From the NCBI GenBank assembly GCA_017656295.1, contig JACDOC010000008.1, positions 1 to 64,000 on the forward strand: a DNA stretch of 64,000 bases, read 5' to 3'. Below, piece after piece: positions 26,265 through 35,287 of this stretch. This stretch comes from Bacillus sp. (in: firmicutes) (GTDB taxonomy: Bacteria; Bacillota; Bacilli; Bacillales; JACDOC01). A program made the translations under genes and the position numbers. Below the pieces are notes generated by a model. It ran no database searches. It was not told the origin of the DNA and saw nothing but the letters and a program-made list of their open reading frames with translations. The stretch's first letter is position 1, and every line of letters starts with the position of its first letter.

Positions 26265-27746
26265 TTGGTCGAATTGATAGTTAACGCCTTACAAAGAGAA
26301 AAGCGCTATGCCATTTTACATGATGGGGTACTGTCACGGCTCCAACTATCACCTGTAACCAATTCAACCTTAGTTGGAAATATATTTTATGGGAAAGTAG
26401 TTTCCATTGAAAAGGGCTTAAATGCCGCCTTTGTTGACATTGGAATAGGAAAAAACGGGTATTTGCATCGTGATCAACTCCCTTCTTACCTACTTTCTCC
26501 TCTCGATGAATCCACCAAAAAAGAAAAGCTTATTCATCATTGGGTTCGGGAAGGAGAAAAAATCGTCGTCCAAGTAAAAAAAGACGGAACAGAACTAAAA
26601 GGGCCGTTTTTAACTGGACTGATTGAATGGGGAGGACAGTACCTCATCTATTTACCGTTTGCCCGACGCATTCATTTATCGAAAAAAATCACCGATGAAC
26701 AAACTCGGTATCAGTTAGAAAGTTTTGTGAGGAAGCTACTAAAAGATGATGAAGGGGTTATTATACGTACACAATGTGCCAATGCAACGACAAATGAGAT
26801 TGAGCAGGAATTAATCACATTACGAACCGCTTTTTCCAACATGATATCCCGTTTGTCAAGTCTAAAACCACCTGCCCTTTTATATGAACACGATGAATGG
26901 CTCACCCAGTTAAAAAATGAAATCTTGACAGGAGAAGGAGGGACCATTCTCGTTGATGAATTTTCCCTCTACCAGCAAATAAAAACATGGCTTAAGCAAA
27001 CACCAAAATGGTCGATTTACCGGTATCAAGGAAACGAAAATATTTTTTCTGCTTATCAAGTAGAAGGGCAGTTGGATAAATTACGTCAACCAAAAGTGTG
27101 GTTGCCGAATGGCTCCTTTATCGTGATTGAACAAACCGAAGCAATGACGGTCATCGATGTCAATACAGGAAAGTTTACGGGGAAAAATAGCCTGGAAGAC
27201 ACGGTTGTTGAGACGAATCGATTAGCAGCGGTTGAAATTGCTAGACAGCTCAGGTTAAGGGATATAAGCGGTATTATCATCGTCGATTTTATCGATATGA
27301 AATCGGATGTGGATCGAAATATTGTTCTTACAGCACTGCAAAATGAAATTAAGCAGGACACAAAACGCGTTCATGTAATCGGATTTACGGAATTAGGATT
27401 ACTCCAATTAACACGTAAAAAAACAAGAAATTCGTGGTTAACCGAGACAACAGAGACATGTCCGATTTGTGATGGTAGGGGGAGAGTCGTATCCGCAGAA
27501 TCGTTAGCATTTCGATTAGAAAGGGAGCTATGGGAATTAAAAAATGGGGAGTATGAAGCGGTCATTGTTGAATTAACTCCTGATGTAAAACAATTTTTTA
27601 TTGGGGAAAAGGGGGAGCACCATAAGCAGCTAGAAGAAACGTTATTTGTTCGTATACATATGAAAGAAATCAACAATGCCTATCCTTTCTATCGTATCTC
27701 ATTTGTTGGACAACAACGTGATGCCGAGCGAATTCTTTTAACATAA
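26265..27746 (+). CDS. rng: Ribonuclease G/E family protein
   Basis: 493 residues from TTG with AAGGAG 8 bases upstream; longer versions would run through the preceding terminator. An S1 RNA-binding domain (about 25-110, VGNIFYGKVVSIEKGLNAAFVDIG) precedes the RNase E/G catalytic core with DVNTGKFTGK and IIIVDFIDM, carrying the metal-binding aspartates, and the CPICDGRG zinc-link. Endonuclease acting in RNA processing and turnover. B. subtilis lacks this gene, but many other Bacillaceae carry it at this place. A MITE-like repeat begins one base after its stop codon. Confidence 0.95.
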   Translation: MVELIVNALQREKRYAILHDGVLSRLQLSPVTNSTLVGNIFYGKVVSIEKGLNAAFVDIGIGKNGYLHRDQLPSYLLSPLDESTKKEKLIHHWVREGEKIVVQVKKDGTELKGPFLTGLIEWGGQYLIYLPFARRIHLSKKITDEQTRYQLESFVRKLLKDDEGVIIRTQCANATTNEIEQELITLRTAFSNMISRLSSLKPPALLYEHDEWLTQLKNEILTGEGGTILVDEFSLYQQIKTWLKQTPKWSIYRYQGNENIFSAYQVEGQLDKLRQPKVWLPNGSFIVIEQTEAMTVIDVNTGKFTGKNSLEDTVVETNRLAAVEIARQLRLRDISGIIIVDFIDMKSDVDRNIVLTALQNEIKQDTKRVHVIGFTELGLLQLTRKKTRNSWLTETTETCPICDGRGRVVSAESLAFRLERELWELKNGEYEAVIVELTPDVKQFFIGEKGEHHKQLEETLFVRIHMKEINNAYPFYRISFVGQQRDAERILLT

Positions 27747-27747
27747 A

Positions 27748-27922
27748 GGCTATGTTATATGTCATTGTTGATTTTTAGTAAGTTATTTACATGAAGCGAA
27801 AGGCGGCGACTCCAGCGGGAACAAGAAGCCGCAAGACCCTTACTTGGGCTTGCGGCTTGCCCGCAGAAAGCGTCCGCCACAAGCGATATGTATGAATATC
27901 AACAGTATCGTTTAACAGAACC
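27748..27922 (-). mobile_element. MITE-like palindromic repeat, copy B
   Basis: About 175 bp, same family as the elements at 24148 and 39251 but inverted. Its ends (GGCTATGTTATATGTC and the complement of CGTTTAACAGAACC) are imperfect inverted repeats. A perfect 8-bp direct repeat AACATAAA flanks it (27740-27747 and 27923-27930), good evidence for transposition. The left copy overlaps the last codons and stop of rng, and the right one is 11 bp from the rplU -35 box. With the L21 leader it accounts for the 340-bp gap between rng and rplU. Confidence 0.8.
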
Positions 27923-27940
27923 AACATAAAAAGAAATAAG

Positions 27941-27970
27941 TTGACAGTAATTAAGTGAATATGTTAGGAT
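27941..27970 (+). promoter_or_regulatory. Sigma-A promoter of rplU operon
   Basis: TTGACA (27941-27946), 18-bp spacer, TAGGAT (27965-27970) preceded by TGT, an extended -10. It drives the L21 leader and rplU-prp-rpmA. Confidence 0.7.
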
Positions 27971-27984
27971 TTTTATTGTTATTG

Positions 27985-28083
27985 TTTGTAGCAGCACCCA
28001 TGCTACAACCGCACAACACCAGGTTTTAAAGCATTGCATTAGCAATCACCTGAGTTTGGCGAGTCTTAGTCTAAGGAGGTGCG
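27985..28083 (+). ncRNA. Ribosomal protein L21 leader RNA
   Basis: The segment fits the Firmicutes L21 leader: a first hairpin TGTAGCA...TGCTACA (27987-28007), then conserved GCACAACACCAGG and the pairing CAGGT...ACCTG, ending at the AGGAGGTGC ribosome site of rplU. Leaders of this class are thought to let L21 repress its own operon. Family recognised from memory; a covariance search would confirm it. Confidence 0.75.
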
Positions 28084-28087
28084 AAAC

Positions 28088-28396
28088 ATGTACGCAATTA
28101 TTGAAACTGGCGGAAAACAAATCAAAGTAGAAGAAGGTCAAACAATCTACGTTGAGAAGTTAAACGTTGCAGAGGGTGAAACAGTAACGTTTGACAAAGT
28201 TCTTTTCGTTGGCGGTGAGTCTGTAAAAGTAGGTAACCCTGTAGTTGAAGGTGCTACTGTTACAGCGAAAGTTGAAAAACACGGCCGTCAAAAGAAAATC
28301 GTTGTATTCAAATACAAACCGAAAAAGAACTACCGTCGTAAACAAGGTCATCGTCAACCTTACACAAAAGTTGTGATTGAAAAAATCAACGCGTAA
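28088..28396 (+). CDS. rplU: 50S ribosomal protein L21
   Basis: 102 residues beginning [18 protein letters not shown], the universal L21 N-terminus, with [15 protein letters not shown] near the C-terminus that contacts 23S rRNA. The ATG has AGGAGGTG upstream; a GTG nine bases earlier is inside the ribosome site and unlikely. First gene of rplU-prp-rpmA. Confidence 0.99.
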   Translation: MYAIIETGGKQIKVEEGQTIYVEKLNVAEGETVTFDKVLFVGGESVKVGNPVVEGATVTAKVEKHGRQKKIVVFKYKPKKNYRRKQGHRQPYTKVVIEKINA

Positions 28397-28407
28397 GGCG
28401 ACGAACG

Positions 28408-28740
28408 ATGATACGGGTAGCTATTCAACAAACTTCAGATGGCAAAATCATGTCCTTTACCATGAAAGGACATGCGAACTTCGCGGAACACGGTCAAGAT
28501 ATTGTTTGTGCTGGTGCTTCAGCCGTATCATTCGGAACAATTAATGCGATTCTTCAATTAACGAAGATTAAGCCACGCATTGATCAAAGTTCTGATGGTG
28601 GATATCTTCGATTTACGGTTCCAGAGCAATTGCCAAAAGACGTAGAAGAAAAAGTTCAATTGTTATTGCAAGGAATGGTCATTTCCTTGCAAACAATTGA
28701 ACGTGATTACGGAAAATATATACACATTACCTTCAGCTAG
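28408..28740 (+). CDS. prp: Ribosomal-processing cysteine protease Prp (YsxB)
   Basis: 110 residues. Catalytic His22 (GHANFAEHG) and Cys34 (DIVCAGAS) of the Prp family are conserved. Prp removes the N-terminal extension of L27 before ribosome assembly in Firmicutes; the neighbouring rpmA indeed encodes that extension. It lies between rplU and rpmA as in all related genomes, with a 12-bp upstream gap. Confidence 0.96.
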   Translation: MIRVAIQQTSDGKIMSFTMKGHANFAEHGQDIVCAGASAVSFGTINAILQLTKIKPRIDQSSDGGYLRFTVPEQLPKDVEEKVQLLLQGMVISLQTIERDYGKYIHITFS

Positions 28741-29043
<303 letters not shown>

Positions 29044-29047
29044 GACG

Positions 29048-29094
29048 ATAAGAAAACTCTAACCGTTAGTGGTTAGAGTTTTCTTATTTTTATT
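29048..29094 (+). terminator. Terminator of rplU-prp-rpmA
   Basis: A perfect 17-bp stem (29048-29064 with 29071-29087) with a 6-base loop, followed by TTTTATTT. Confidence 0.92.
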
Positions 29095-29125
29095 TCATAA
29101 ATAATAGAACGATTCTTCTCTTTTT

Positions 29126-29134
29126 TGTTATACT
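29126..29134 (+). promoter_or_regulatory. Extended -10 promoter upstream of spo0B
   Basis: TGTTATACT is an extended -10 (TGn plus TATACT); no good -35 is seen. It lies 51 bp before the spo0B start, just past the rpmA terminator. Confidence 0.45.
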
Positions 29135-29184
29135 TACAAGAAGAAGATGAATCTTTATTTTGTCAATAAAATAGGAGTATGAAC

Positions 29185-29718
29185 ATGGATAAAAAATGGA
29201 CGATTGTGGAAGTTTTGCGCCATGCAAGACATGATTGGTTAAATCAGCTCCAATTAATTCAGGGGTATATTACGTTAAATAAATTGGATCGGGTAAAAGA
29301 ACTGATTAACGAGATTGTAGCTCGAGCCCAGGAAGATTCGAAACTATCCAATTTACAACTTCCGCGCGTAGCTGAGCGGTTAATTACGCACAATTGGGAG
29401 CCTCATGCATTCCAAATTTCGTACGAAATACATGCGAAAGCAAATGAAATTTCTATTTCAGATGAGTGGCTCGATCAATGGATTGATGCTTTTTTTCAAA
29501 TGCTCGACTGCGAACTATCGAAAGATGTCGAAAACATACTCCACCTCACCTTACATACATTTAAAGAAGCCATTACGTTTTCCTTTCGCTTAACAGGTCG
29601 TATGGAGGAGCCACATCGAATTAAAACGTGGTTAGAAGAGAATGCGAAAGGTCACATTAAACATATAGAAATTTTTCATGTAGACACACAATTGCTATCG
29701 TTTAAGTTATGTTTATAA
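29185..29718 (+). CDS. spo0B: Sporulation phosphotransferase Spo0B
   Basis: 177 residues. Spo0B passes phosphate from Spo0F to Spo0A in the phosphorelay. The phosphorylated histidine fits His16 in the LRHARHDWLNQLQLIQGY helix, which forms the dimeric four-helix bundle; a degenerate kinase-like C-domain follows. The second ATG is used because AGGAG is 7 bases from it and only 1 from the first. It precedes obg, as in B. subtilis where the two are cotranscribed. Confidence 0.96.
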   Translation: MDKKWTIVEVLRHARHDWLNQLQLIQGYITLNKLDRVKELINEIVARAQEDSKLSNLQLPRVAERLITHNWEPHAFQISYEIHAKANEISISDEWLDQWIDAFFQMLDCELSKDVENILHLTLHTFKEAITFSFRLTGRMEEPHRIKTWLEENAKGHIKHIEIFHVDTQLLSFKLCL

Positions 29719-29731
29719 CATTCGTCCGTAA

Positions 29732-31051
<1,320 letters not shown>

Positions 31052-31063
31052 GAGGCATCAAAG

Positions 31064-31534
31064 ATGGGGGAAATTCCATTGAATAAAAAGGATCAAGGAC
31101 TAAAGTTTTATCTAGTCAGGGAAGATGTTCTTCCAGAAGCGATGAAAAAAACACTTGAAGCTAAAGAATTAATTGAACGAAAAAAAGTTTCATCCATATG
31201 GGATGCGGTTAAAAAGGTGGATTTAAGTCGCAGTGCCTTTTATAAATATCGCGATACGGTTTTTCCGTTTCACACGATTGTGAAGGAAAAAATTATTACC
31301 CTCTTTTTTCATTTAGAAGACCGTTCAGGAACGTTATCACAGTTATTAAGTGTGGTTGCATCACATCACTGTAACGTGTTAACCATTCACCAAACGATTC
31401 CATTACAAGGTCGAGCAAATGTAACGTTATCATTAAATGTTACTGACATGTCCATTACGTTAGATGAGTTACTTGATCAACTTCGGCAGTTAGAATTTGT
31501 GGAAAAGGTCGAGGTGCTCGGCTCAGGTGCATAG
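31064..31534 (+). CDS. pheB: ACT-domain protein PheB
   Basis: 156 residues. An N-terminal helical region ([20 protein letters not shown]) with an [10 protein letters not shown] segment precedes a C-terminal ACT domain (about 80-152, [20 protein letters not shown]), a fold that typically binds amino acids. In Bacillus it lies directly before pheA and is annotated as a chorismate mutase/regulatory ACT protein, though no mutase active site is evident. ATG is preceded by GAGG; a TTG 15 bases downstream is an alternative. Confidence 0.93.
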   Translation: MGEIPLNKKDQGLKFYLVREDVLPEAMKKTLEAKELIERKKVSSIWDAVKKVDLSRSAFYKYRDTVFPFHTIVKEKIITLFFHLEDRSGTLSQLLSVVASHHCNVLTIHQTIPLQGRANVTLSLNVTDMSITLDELLDQLRQLEFVEKVEVLGSGA

Positions 31535-31560
31535 GTCGACAGCTCGACCTTTTCTTTTTA
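31533..31560 (+). terminator. Terminator overlapping the pheB stop
   Basis: AGGTCGA (31533-31539), loop CAGC, TCGACCT (31544-31550), then TTTCTTTTTA. It separates pheB from pheA. Confidence 0.65.
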
Positions 31561-31562
31561 TC

Positions 31563-31597
31563 ACTAACCATCAGCGGGGGACCTCTACTGATAGAAG
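31563..31597. repeat. Short dispersed hairpin repeat, copy 1
   Basis: ACTAACCATCAGCGGGGGA followed by CTACTGATAGAAG; the ATCAG and CTGAT arms can pair. A longer copy with the same outer sequence lies at 57087-57127. Function unknown. Confidence 0.5.
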
Positions 31598-31657
31598 CTA
31601 TACTTAATAATAAAAGAAATTTTTTATAGAGATGGATGTAAACAAAGGGGGAGCATA

Positions 31658-32506
31658 ATGAAGGTAGGCTATTTAGGTCCGAATGCAAGCTTCACGCATT
31701 TAGCTGTAAAGCGAGCATTTACAAATGTTCAATTGAATCCATATATGACGATTCCAGAATGTATCGAAGCCGCTTCCGCAAAAGAGGTAGATATAGCGGT
31801 TGTTCCGTTAGAGAATGCACTTGAGGGATCAGTGAATTTAACTATCGATTATTTAGTACAAGAGACAGACTTAAAAATTATCGCAGAATTGATTTTGCCA
31901 ATACGCCAACATTTAATGATGCATGCTCAGTATGCAGCTGAAGAGGAGATACGTCCCGAAAAAGTTTTATCGCATAGTCATGCCATTGCCCAATGTCACA
32001 AATTTTTACACCAACAACTAAAAGGTGTTCCTGTCGAGTATACTTCTTCAACAAGCGCAGCTGCTAAATGGATTAGCGAGCATCCCGAGAAAAAGTACGC
32101 AGCGATTGGAAATGAACTAGCAGCAAAAGAGTACGACTTAACCATTCTCAAAAAAGATATTCACGATTACAAACATAATCATACACGTTTTATCGTCGTC
32201 TCTCGAGAAAATTTCCGCTGTATTTCCCAGTCTACGAAACAAGTGAAAACGACGGTGATGGTGATGCTACCGTCCGATTATGCAGGAGCGTTACATCAAG
32301 TTCTTTCTGCTTTTTCGTGGCGGAAGTTGAACTTAACTAAAATCGAATCCCGTCCGATGAAAACGGGATTAGGCAATTATTATTTTATTATCGATATTGA
32401 AAAAGAATGGGATGATGTATTGTTACCGGGAGCGGTAGCGGAAATGGAAGCGCTTGGTTGTCAAGTAAAGGTGTTAGGGAGCTACCCTTCCTATTCGTTT
32501 ACATAA
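31658..32506 (+). CDS. pheA: Prephenate dehydratase
   Basis: 282 residues; converts prephenate to phenylpyruvate in phenylalanine synthesis. Periplasmic-binding-like catalytic lobes (MKVGYLGPNASFTHLAV at the start, the TRF motif in HNHTRFIVVS near 173) are followed by a C-terminal ACT domain (about 193-275) with the ESRPMK sequence that binds phenylalanine for feedback inhibition. AAAGGGGGAG precedes the ATG. The stop codon begins the palindrome it once shared with niaR. Confidence 0.97.
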   Translation: MKVGYLGPNASFTHLAVKRAFTNVQLNPYMTIPECIEAASAKEVDIAVVPLENALEGSVNLTIDYLVQETDLKIIAELILPIRQHLMMHAQYAAEEEIRPEKVLSHSHAIAQCHKFLHQQLKGVPVEYTSSTSAAAKWISEHPEKKYAAIGNELAAKEYDLTILKKDIHDYKHNHTRFIVVSRENFRCISQSTKQVKTTVMVMLPSDYAGALHQVLSAFSWRKLNLTKIESRPMKTGLGNYYFIIDIEKEWDDVLLPGAVAEMEALGCQVKVLGSYPSYSFT

Positions 32507-32605
32507 TAAAACAACCCACTCTTTTGATAAAGGGTTCAGTTTAGAGGTGCAAACAAGTAAAAAACAAGCATTAACGCATTGGAATTCACAAGTGAACTCC
32601 AATGT

Positions 32606-32636
32606 AAATCGTCTATTTTATATGGACGATTTTTTA
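32606..32636 (+). terminator. Terminator-like hairpin at left end of cassette
   Basis: AAATCGTC (32606-32613) pairs with GACGATTT (32625-32632) around an 11-base loop, followed by TTT. It may stop transcription coming from pheA. Confidence 0.5.
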
Positions 32637-32665
32637 GGTTAATTGGATTTTTATGTTAATATTAA

Positions 32666-32693
32666 TTGTGAATTTATTTTTAGAAAATACAAT
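32666..32693 (+). promoter_or_regulatory. Promoter of the cassette Nudix gene
   Basis: TTGTGA (32666-32671), 16-bp spacer, TACAAT (32688-32693): a plausible sigma-A promoter 25 bp before the start codon. Confidence 0.55.
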
Positions 32694-32717
32694 CAATTAA
32701 ATGAGGGGATGAAAGAA

Positions 32718-33221
32718 ATGGCTATGTCAGACTACTATAAAAAATTAAGAGATAAACTTGGTGCAGATTTGATTTTTATGCCTTGTGTAGCAGGAATAGT
32801 TCGGAATGATTCGGGGGAAATATTATTTCAGAACAAAGGTAACGGAGAAAAGTGGAGTCTGCCTGCTGGGGCGATAGAACTTGGAGAAGCTCCTGCTGAA
32901 GCCGTGGTTCGGGAAGTTTGGGAAGAGACAGGCTTATATGTTACTCCAAAGAAACTATTAGGAGTATTCGGAGGAAAAGACTTTCGTTATCAATATCCAA
33001 ACGGTCATAAAGTTGAATATAATGTGTTTCTGTTTGAATGTGAAGTTCAAAGTGGAGAACTAAACCCGATAGACGATGAAACTTTTGAATTAAGATATTT
33101 CAACTTAAATGAAATGCCTGAACTTGCATTACCATATCCTAAATCAGTTTTCGAGTCGCCTTCTGAGGAAGTATTATTCCAGTGGAATGATGAATGGTTA
33201 AATAAACTAAAAAAGTCCTAA
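32718..33221 (+). CDS. Nudix hydrolase (cassette passenger)
   Basis: 167 residues. The 23-residue Nudix box is complete from Gly51 to Leu73, with REVWEETGL containing the metal-binding glutamates, so it should hydrolyse a nucleoside diphosphate linked to another group; substrate unknown. The start ATG has GAGGGG 9 bases upstream; two other in-frame ATGs are poorly spaced. No signal peptide. Unlike its neighbours it is absent from this place in the B. subtilis order and lies between inverted repeats with its own promoter and terminator, so it was acquired. Some Nudix enzymes detoxify nucleotides or modified antibiotics; that is only a possibility here. Confidence 0.9.
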   Translation: MAMSDYYKKLRDKLGADLIFMPCVAGIVRNDSGEILFQNKGNGEKWSLPAGAIELGEAPAEAVVREVWEETGLYVTPKKLLGVFGGKDFRYQYPNGHKVEYNVFLFECEVQSGELNPIDDETFELRYFNLNEMPELALPYPKSVFESPSEEVLFQWNDEWLNKLKKS

Positions 33222-33258
33222 TTAGTTAATCTTTTTTTTGAAATTTCCAATACAAGTC

Positions 33259-33291
33259 AAAAGGAGCTTAGAATTAAGCTCCTTTTTTGTG
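33259..33291 (+). terminator. Terminator of the cassette Nudix gene
   Basis: AAAAGGAGCTTA (33259-33270), loop GAAT, TAAGCTCCTTTT (33275-33286), then TT: a perfect 12-bp stem. Confidence 0.85.
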
Positions 33292-33409
33292 TGATTTATT
33301 ACGTGATTTATGGTGTGGCATAGATGCGAAATGGATTGATATTTAGATTGATAATTATCATTTTGCACCTCAAAAGTGAACCCGTTACTCTTTTGAGTGG
33401 GTTGTTTTA

Positions 33410-33961
33410 TTACTCTTGTTCTTCTACAATCATTAGAAATCCAGCTTTCTCAAGCGCCTTTTCCGCTTCCAATAAATATTGTTCGTTCGGTGCGGAAATA
33501 GTGTGCAAATGTACTCCATCAGTTAATTCTGAAAGAAAAGAGGCATTGGTTGACCGTATTCGTTCCATAAACATTTGTACTTCTTTCCGGTTAGACACCA
33601 TCACCGAGGCGGTAAGATCACCATATACTGGATGTTCGATTTTGACATCTTTGACGGTCACCCCATGATCAACAAGTAAATTAAGCTCTTCTTCCGTTCG
33701 TTCCGGTGGATGATAACAGGCGATCGTTTTTGTTGCTTCTTTTTGTCCATTGACGGGATGTAAGTATAAATATCCTTGACTGGTAGCGATAATAGGTTGA
33801 TTTCGTGCCTTTAATAACGTAATATCGCCTACGATCACTTGGCGACTTACATTCGCTTTTTTCGCTAATTCCGCACCAGTAATGGGTTGTTGACTATTTT
33901 TTAACATATTTAGTAATAAGTTTCGACGCTCTTCGCCTAATAACTTCTTCTGTTCTTTCAT
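33410..33961 (-). CDS. niaR: NAD synthesis repressor NiaR (YrxA)
   Basis: 183 residues. An N-terminal winged-helix DNA-binding domain (about 5-60, GAELAKKANVSRQVIVGDI) precedes a C-terminal 3H domain with conserved histidines (CYHPPERT, EHPVYGDLT, DGVHLHT), the nicotinate-binding module. NiaR represses NAD biosynthesis and salvage genes when nicotinic acid is present. The second of two adjacent ATGs is better spaced from GGGGAG. It lies downstream of nifS on the same strand and next to its likely targets. Confidence 0.96.
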   Translation of the reverse strand: MKEQKKLLGEERRNLLLNMLKNSQQPITGAELAKKANVSRQVIVGDITLLKARNQPIIATSQGYLYLHPVNGQKEATKTIACYHPPERTEEELNLLVDHGVTVKDVKIEHPVYGDLTASVMVSNRKEVQMFMERIRSTNASFLSELTDGVHLHTISAPNEQYLLEAEKALEKAGFLMIVEEQE

Positions 33962-34036
33962 CATGACTCCCCTCGAACAAAATTCGTCATAATTGCATTG
34001 TACCATATTTCTAAAGGTTAACGTAAAGATGCATCA

Positions 34037-35158
34037 TCAGTGACAAATATGATGTAAAAAAGAAGCAAAATCAATCATGTCTTGTTCGGTAGTCGTTTTT
34101 CCTACAGATAGGCGAATAAATTGTTTCGCCTGTTCCTCAGAAATCCCCATCGATGTTAACGTTTTGGATGGTTGCTGCATACCAATTTGACACGCCGACC
34201 CCGTTGAAATCGCAAATTGATGACGATTCGCTTCTAACATGACATAACTGCCTTCCATTCCATCAATTATACAGCCTATCACATGGGGGAGCTGTTTTAC
34301 CGCATCATGGTGTTGAATAATCCGAATGGATGGGGAGGTAAGCTTGTTCAAAAACAATTTTCGTAAGCGTGCACCTAACGCATAATACGCTTGTTGATTC
34401 GACTCGGCTTTCTTAGCGGCATATACAAACGCAGCGATACTAGGAAGATCAACCGTTCCACCACGTAAACGGTTATCTGAAGGTGTTTGGGCAAATAGTG
34501 AGTGGATGTACAAATTTGGGCGAATGTACAAGGCTCCTACCCCTTTTGGTCCGTATATTTTATGGCTAGAAATACTTAGACTATCAACGTTCGAAACGAT
34601 AGAGGATAGCGGTAATTTACCAAACGATTGGACACAGTCAACGTGCAACCAAATATCGTGTGGAGCCAATATTTTTTTTAGCTCGTCGATCGGTTGGACA
34701 ACTCCGGTTTCCCCATTCACATGATGGGTTGCTACTAAAAAAGTTGACGGTCTAATTTCGTTTTCTAATTGTTTCAGATCGATTTCCCCTGTGGATGTTA
34801 AAGAAAGCTCTGTTATTTCCACCCCGAGACGTTCGAGAAGAGGAAACGTCGAGCGAATCGACGAATGTTCTCCTTTTGTCGTAATCATATGATTTTTTCC
34901 ATCTTTAATACTCCAAGCAAATGTAAATAAAGCGAGTTGGTTCGCTTCGGTTCCACCAGTTGTAAAATGAATCCCTTCTTTCGGTACATTAAGAATATTG
35001 GCCAACGTCAGGCGACAGTTTTCTAGTAATTGGGCGGCCTTACTCCCAATATCATGAAGGCTATGCGTATTCCCATAAAACGATTGGGCTACTTCCATGT
35101 ATACTTGTAAAGCTTCCTTATCGATTGGCGTTGTTGCAGCAAAATCTAAATATCTCAT
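34037..35158 (-). CDS. nifS: Cysteine desulfurase NifS, NAD-linked
   Basis: 373 residues, a class V PLP enzyme. The Schiff-base lysine fits Lys200 in SISSHKIYGPKG and the sulfur-carrying cysteine Cys323 in STGSACQIG. In B. subtilis this NifS supplies sulfur for the iron-sulfur cluster of NadA and is divergent from nadB, as here. AAGGGA lies 7-8 bases before the ATG; an upstream ATG would extend it without homology support. Probably cotranscribed with niaR. Confidence 0.95.
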   Translation of the reverse strand: MRYLDFAATTPIDKEALQVYMEVAQSFYGNTHSLHDIGSKAAQLLENCRLTLANILNVPKEGIHFTTGGTEANQLALFTFAWSIKDGKNHMITTKGEHSSIRSTFPLLERLGVEITELSLTSTGEIDLKQLENEIRPSTFLVATHHVNGETGVVQPIDELKKILAPHDIWLHVDCVQSFGKLPLSSIVSNVDSLSISSHKIYGPKGVGALYIRPNLYIHSLFAQTPSDNRLRGGTVDLPSIAAFVYAAKKAESNQQAYYALGARLRKLFLNKLTSPSIRIIQHHDAVKQLPHVIGCIIDGMEGSYVMLEANRHQFAISTGSACQIGMQQPSKTLTSMGISEEQAKQFIRLSVGKTTTEQDMIDFASFLHHICH

Positions 35159-35252
35159 GTTAAATCCCTTCTTCATGTAACATAAAAATTTTTCCTTTTT
35201 CAATCTTCTGAAGAAAAACTCTTGTCATTAGTTTAAATATATGTAAATATAA

Positions 35253-35264
35253 GTGTCAAGACAC
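35253..35264. promoter_or_regulatory. Probable NiaR operator between nifS and nadB
   Basis: GTGTCAAGACAC is a perfect inverted repeat in the divergent nifS/nadB control region, overlapping a TATAAG -10-like box (35248-35253). It resembles the operator type known for NiaR in Bacillales. Binding would repress nadB, and perhaps nifS. Confidence 0.55.
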
Positions 35265-35287
35265 CTGTTGAATCAGGAGGACTTTTT

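Larger units (their letters stand above)
32528..33387 (+). mobile_element. Transposase-less mobile cassette carrying a Nudix gene
   Basis: About 860 bp. The left end TAAAGGGTTCAGTTTAGAGG and the inverted right end (complement reads TAACGGGTTCACTTTTGAGG) form 26-bp terminal inverted repeats matching at 23 positions. A 9-bp direct repeat CTCTTTTGA flanks it (32519-32527 and 33388-33396). Inside are a hairpin (32577-32604), a terminator-like hairpin (32606-32635), a promoter, one Nudix gene and its own terminator. No transposase gene is present, so it would need mobilising in trans, like the mobile insertion cassettes described in the Bacillus cereus group. Parent IS family not recognised. Confidence 0.85.
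32504..33412. terminator. Bidirectional pheA/niaR terminator, split by an insertion
   Basis: TAATAAAACAACCCACTC (32504-32521) begins at the pheA stop; its exact complement (33395-33412) ends at the niaR stop. Joining the halves with removal of 32528-33396 gives an 18-bp perfect stem with a TTTT loop. The terminator is now separated by the inserted cassette, so read-through from both sides should rely on hairpins inside the insert. Confidence 0.8.

Noticed and set aside
27985-28083. T-box or amino-acid riboswitch upstream of rplU
   Set aside because: No T-box sequence or specifier loop; the structure and sequence fit the L21 leader better.
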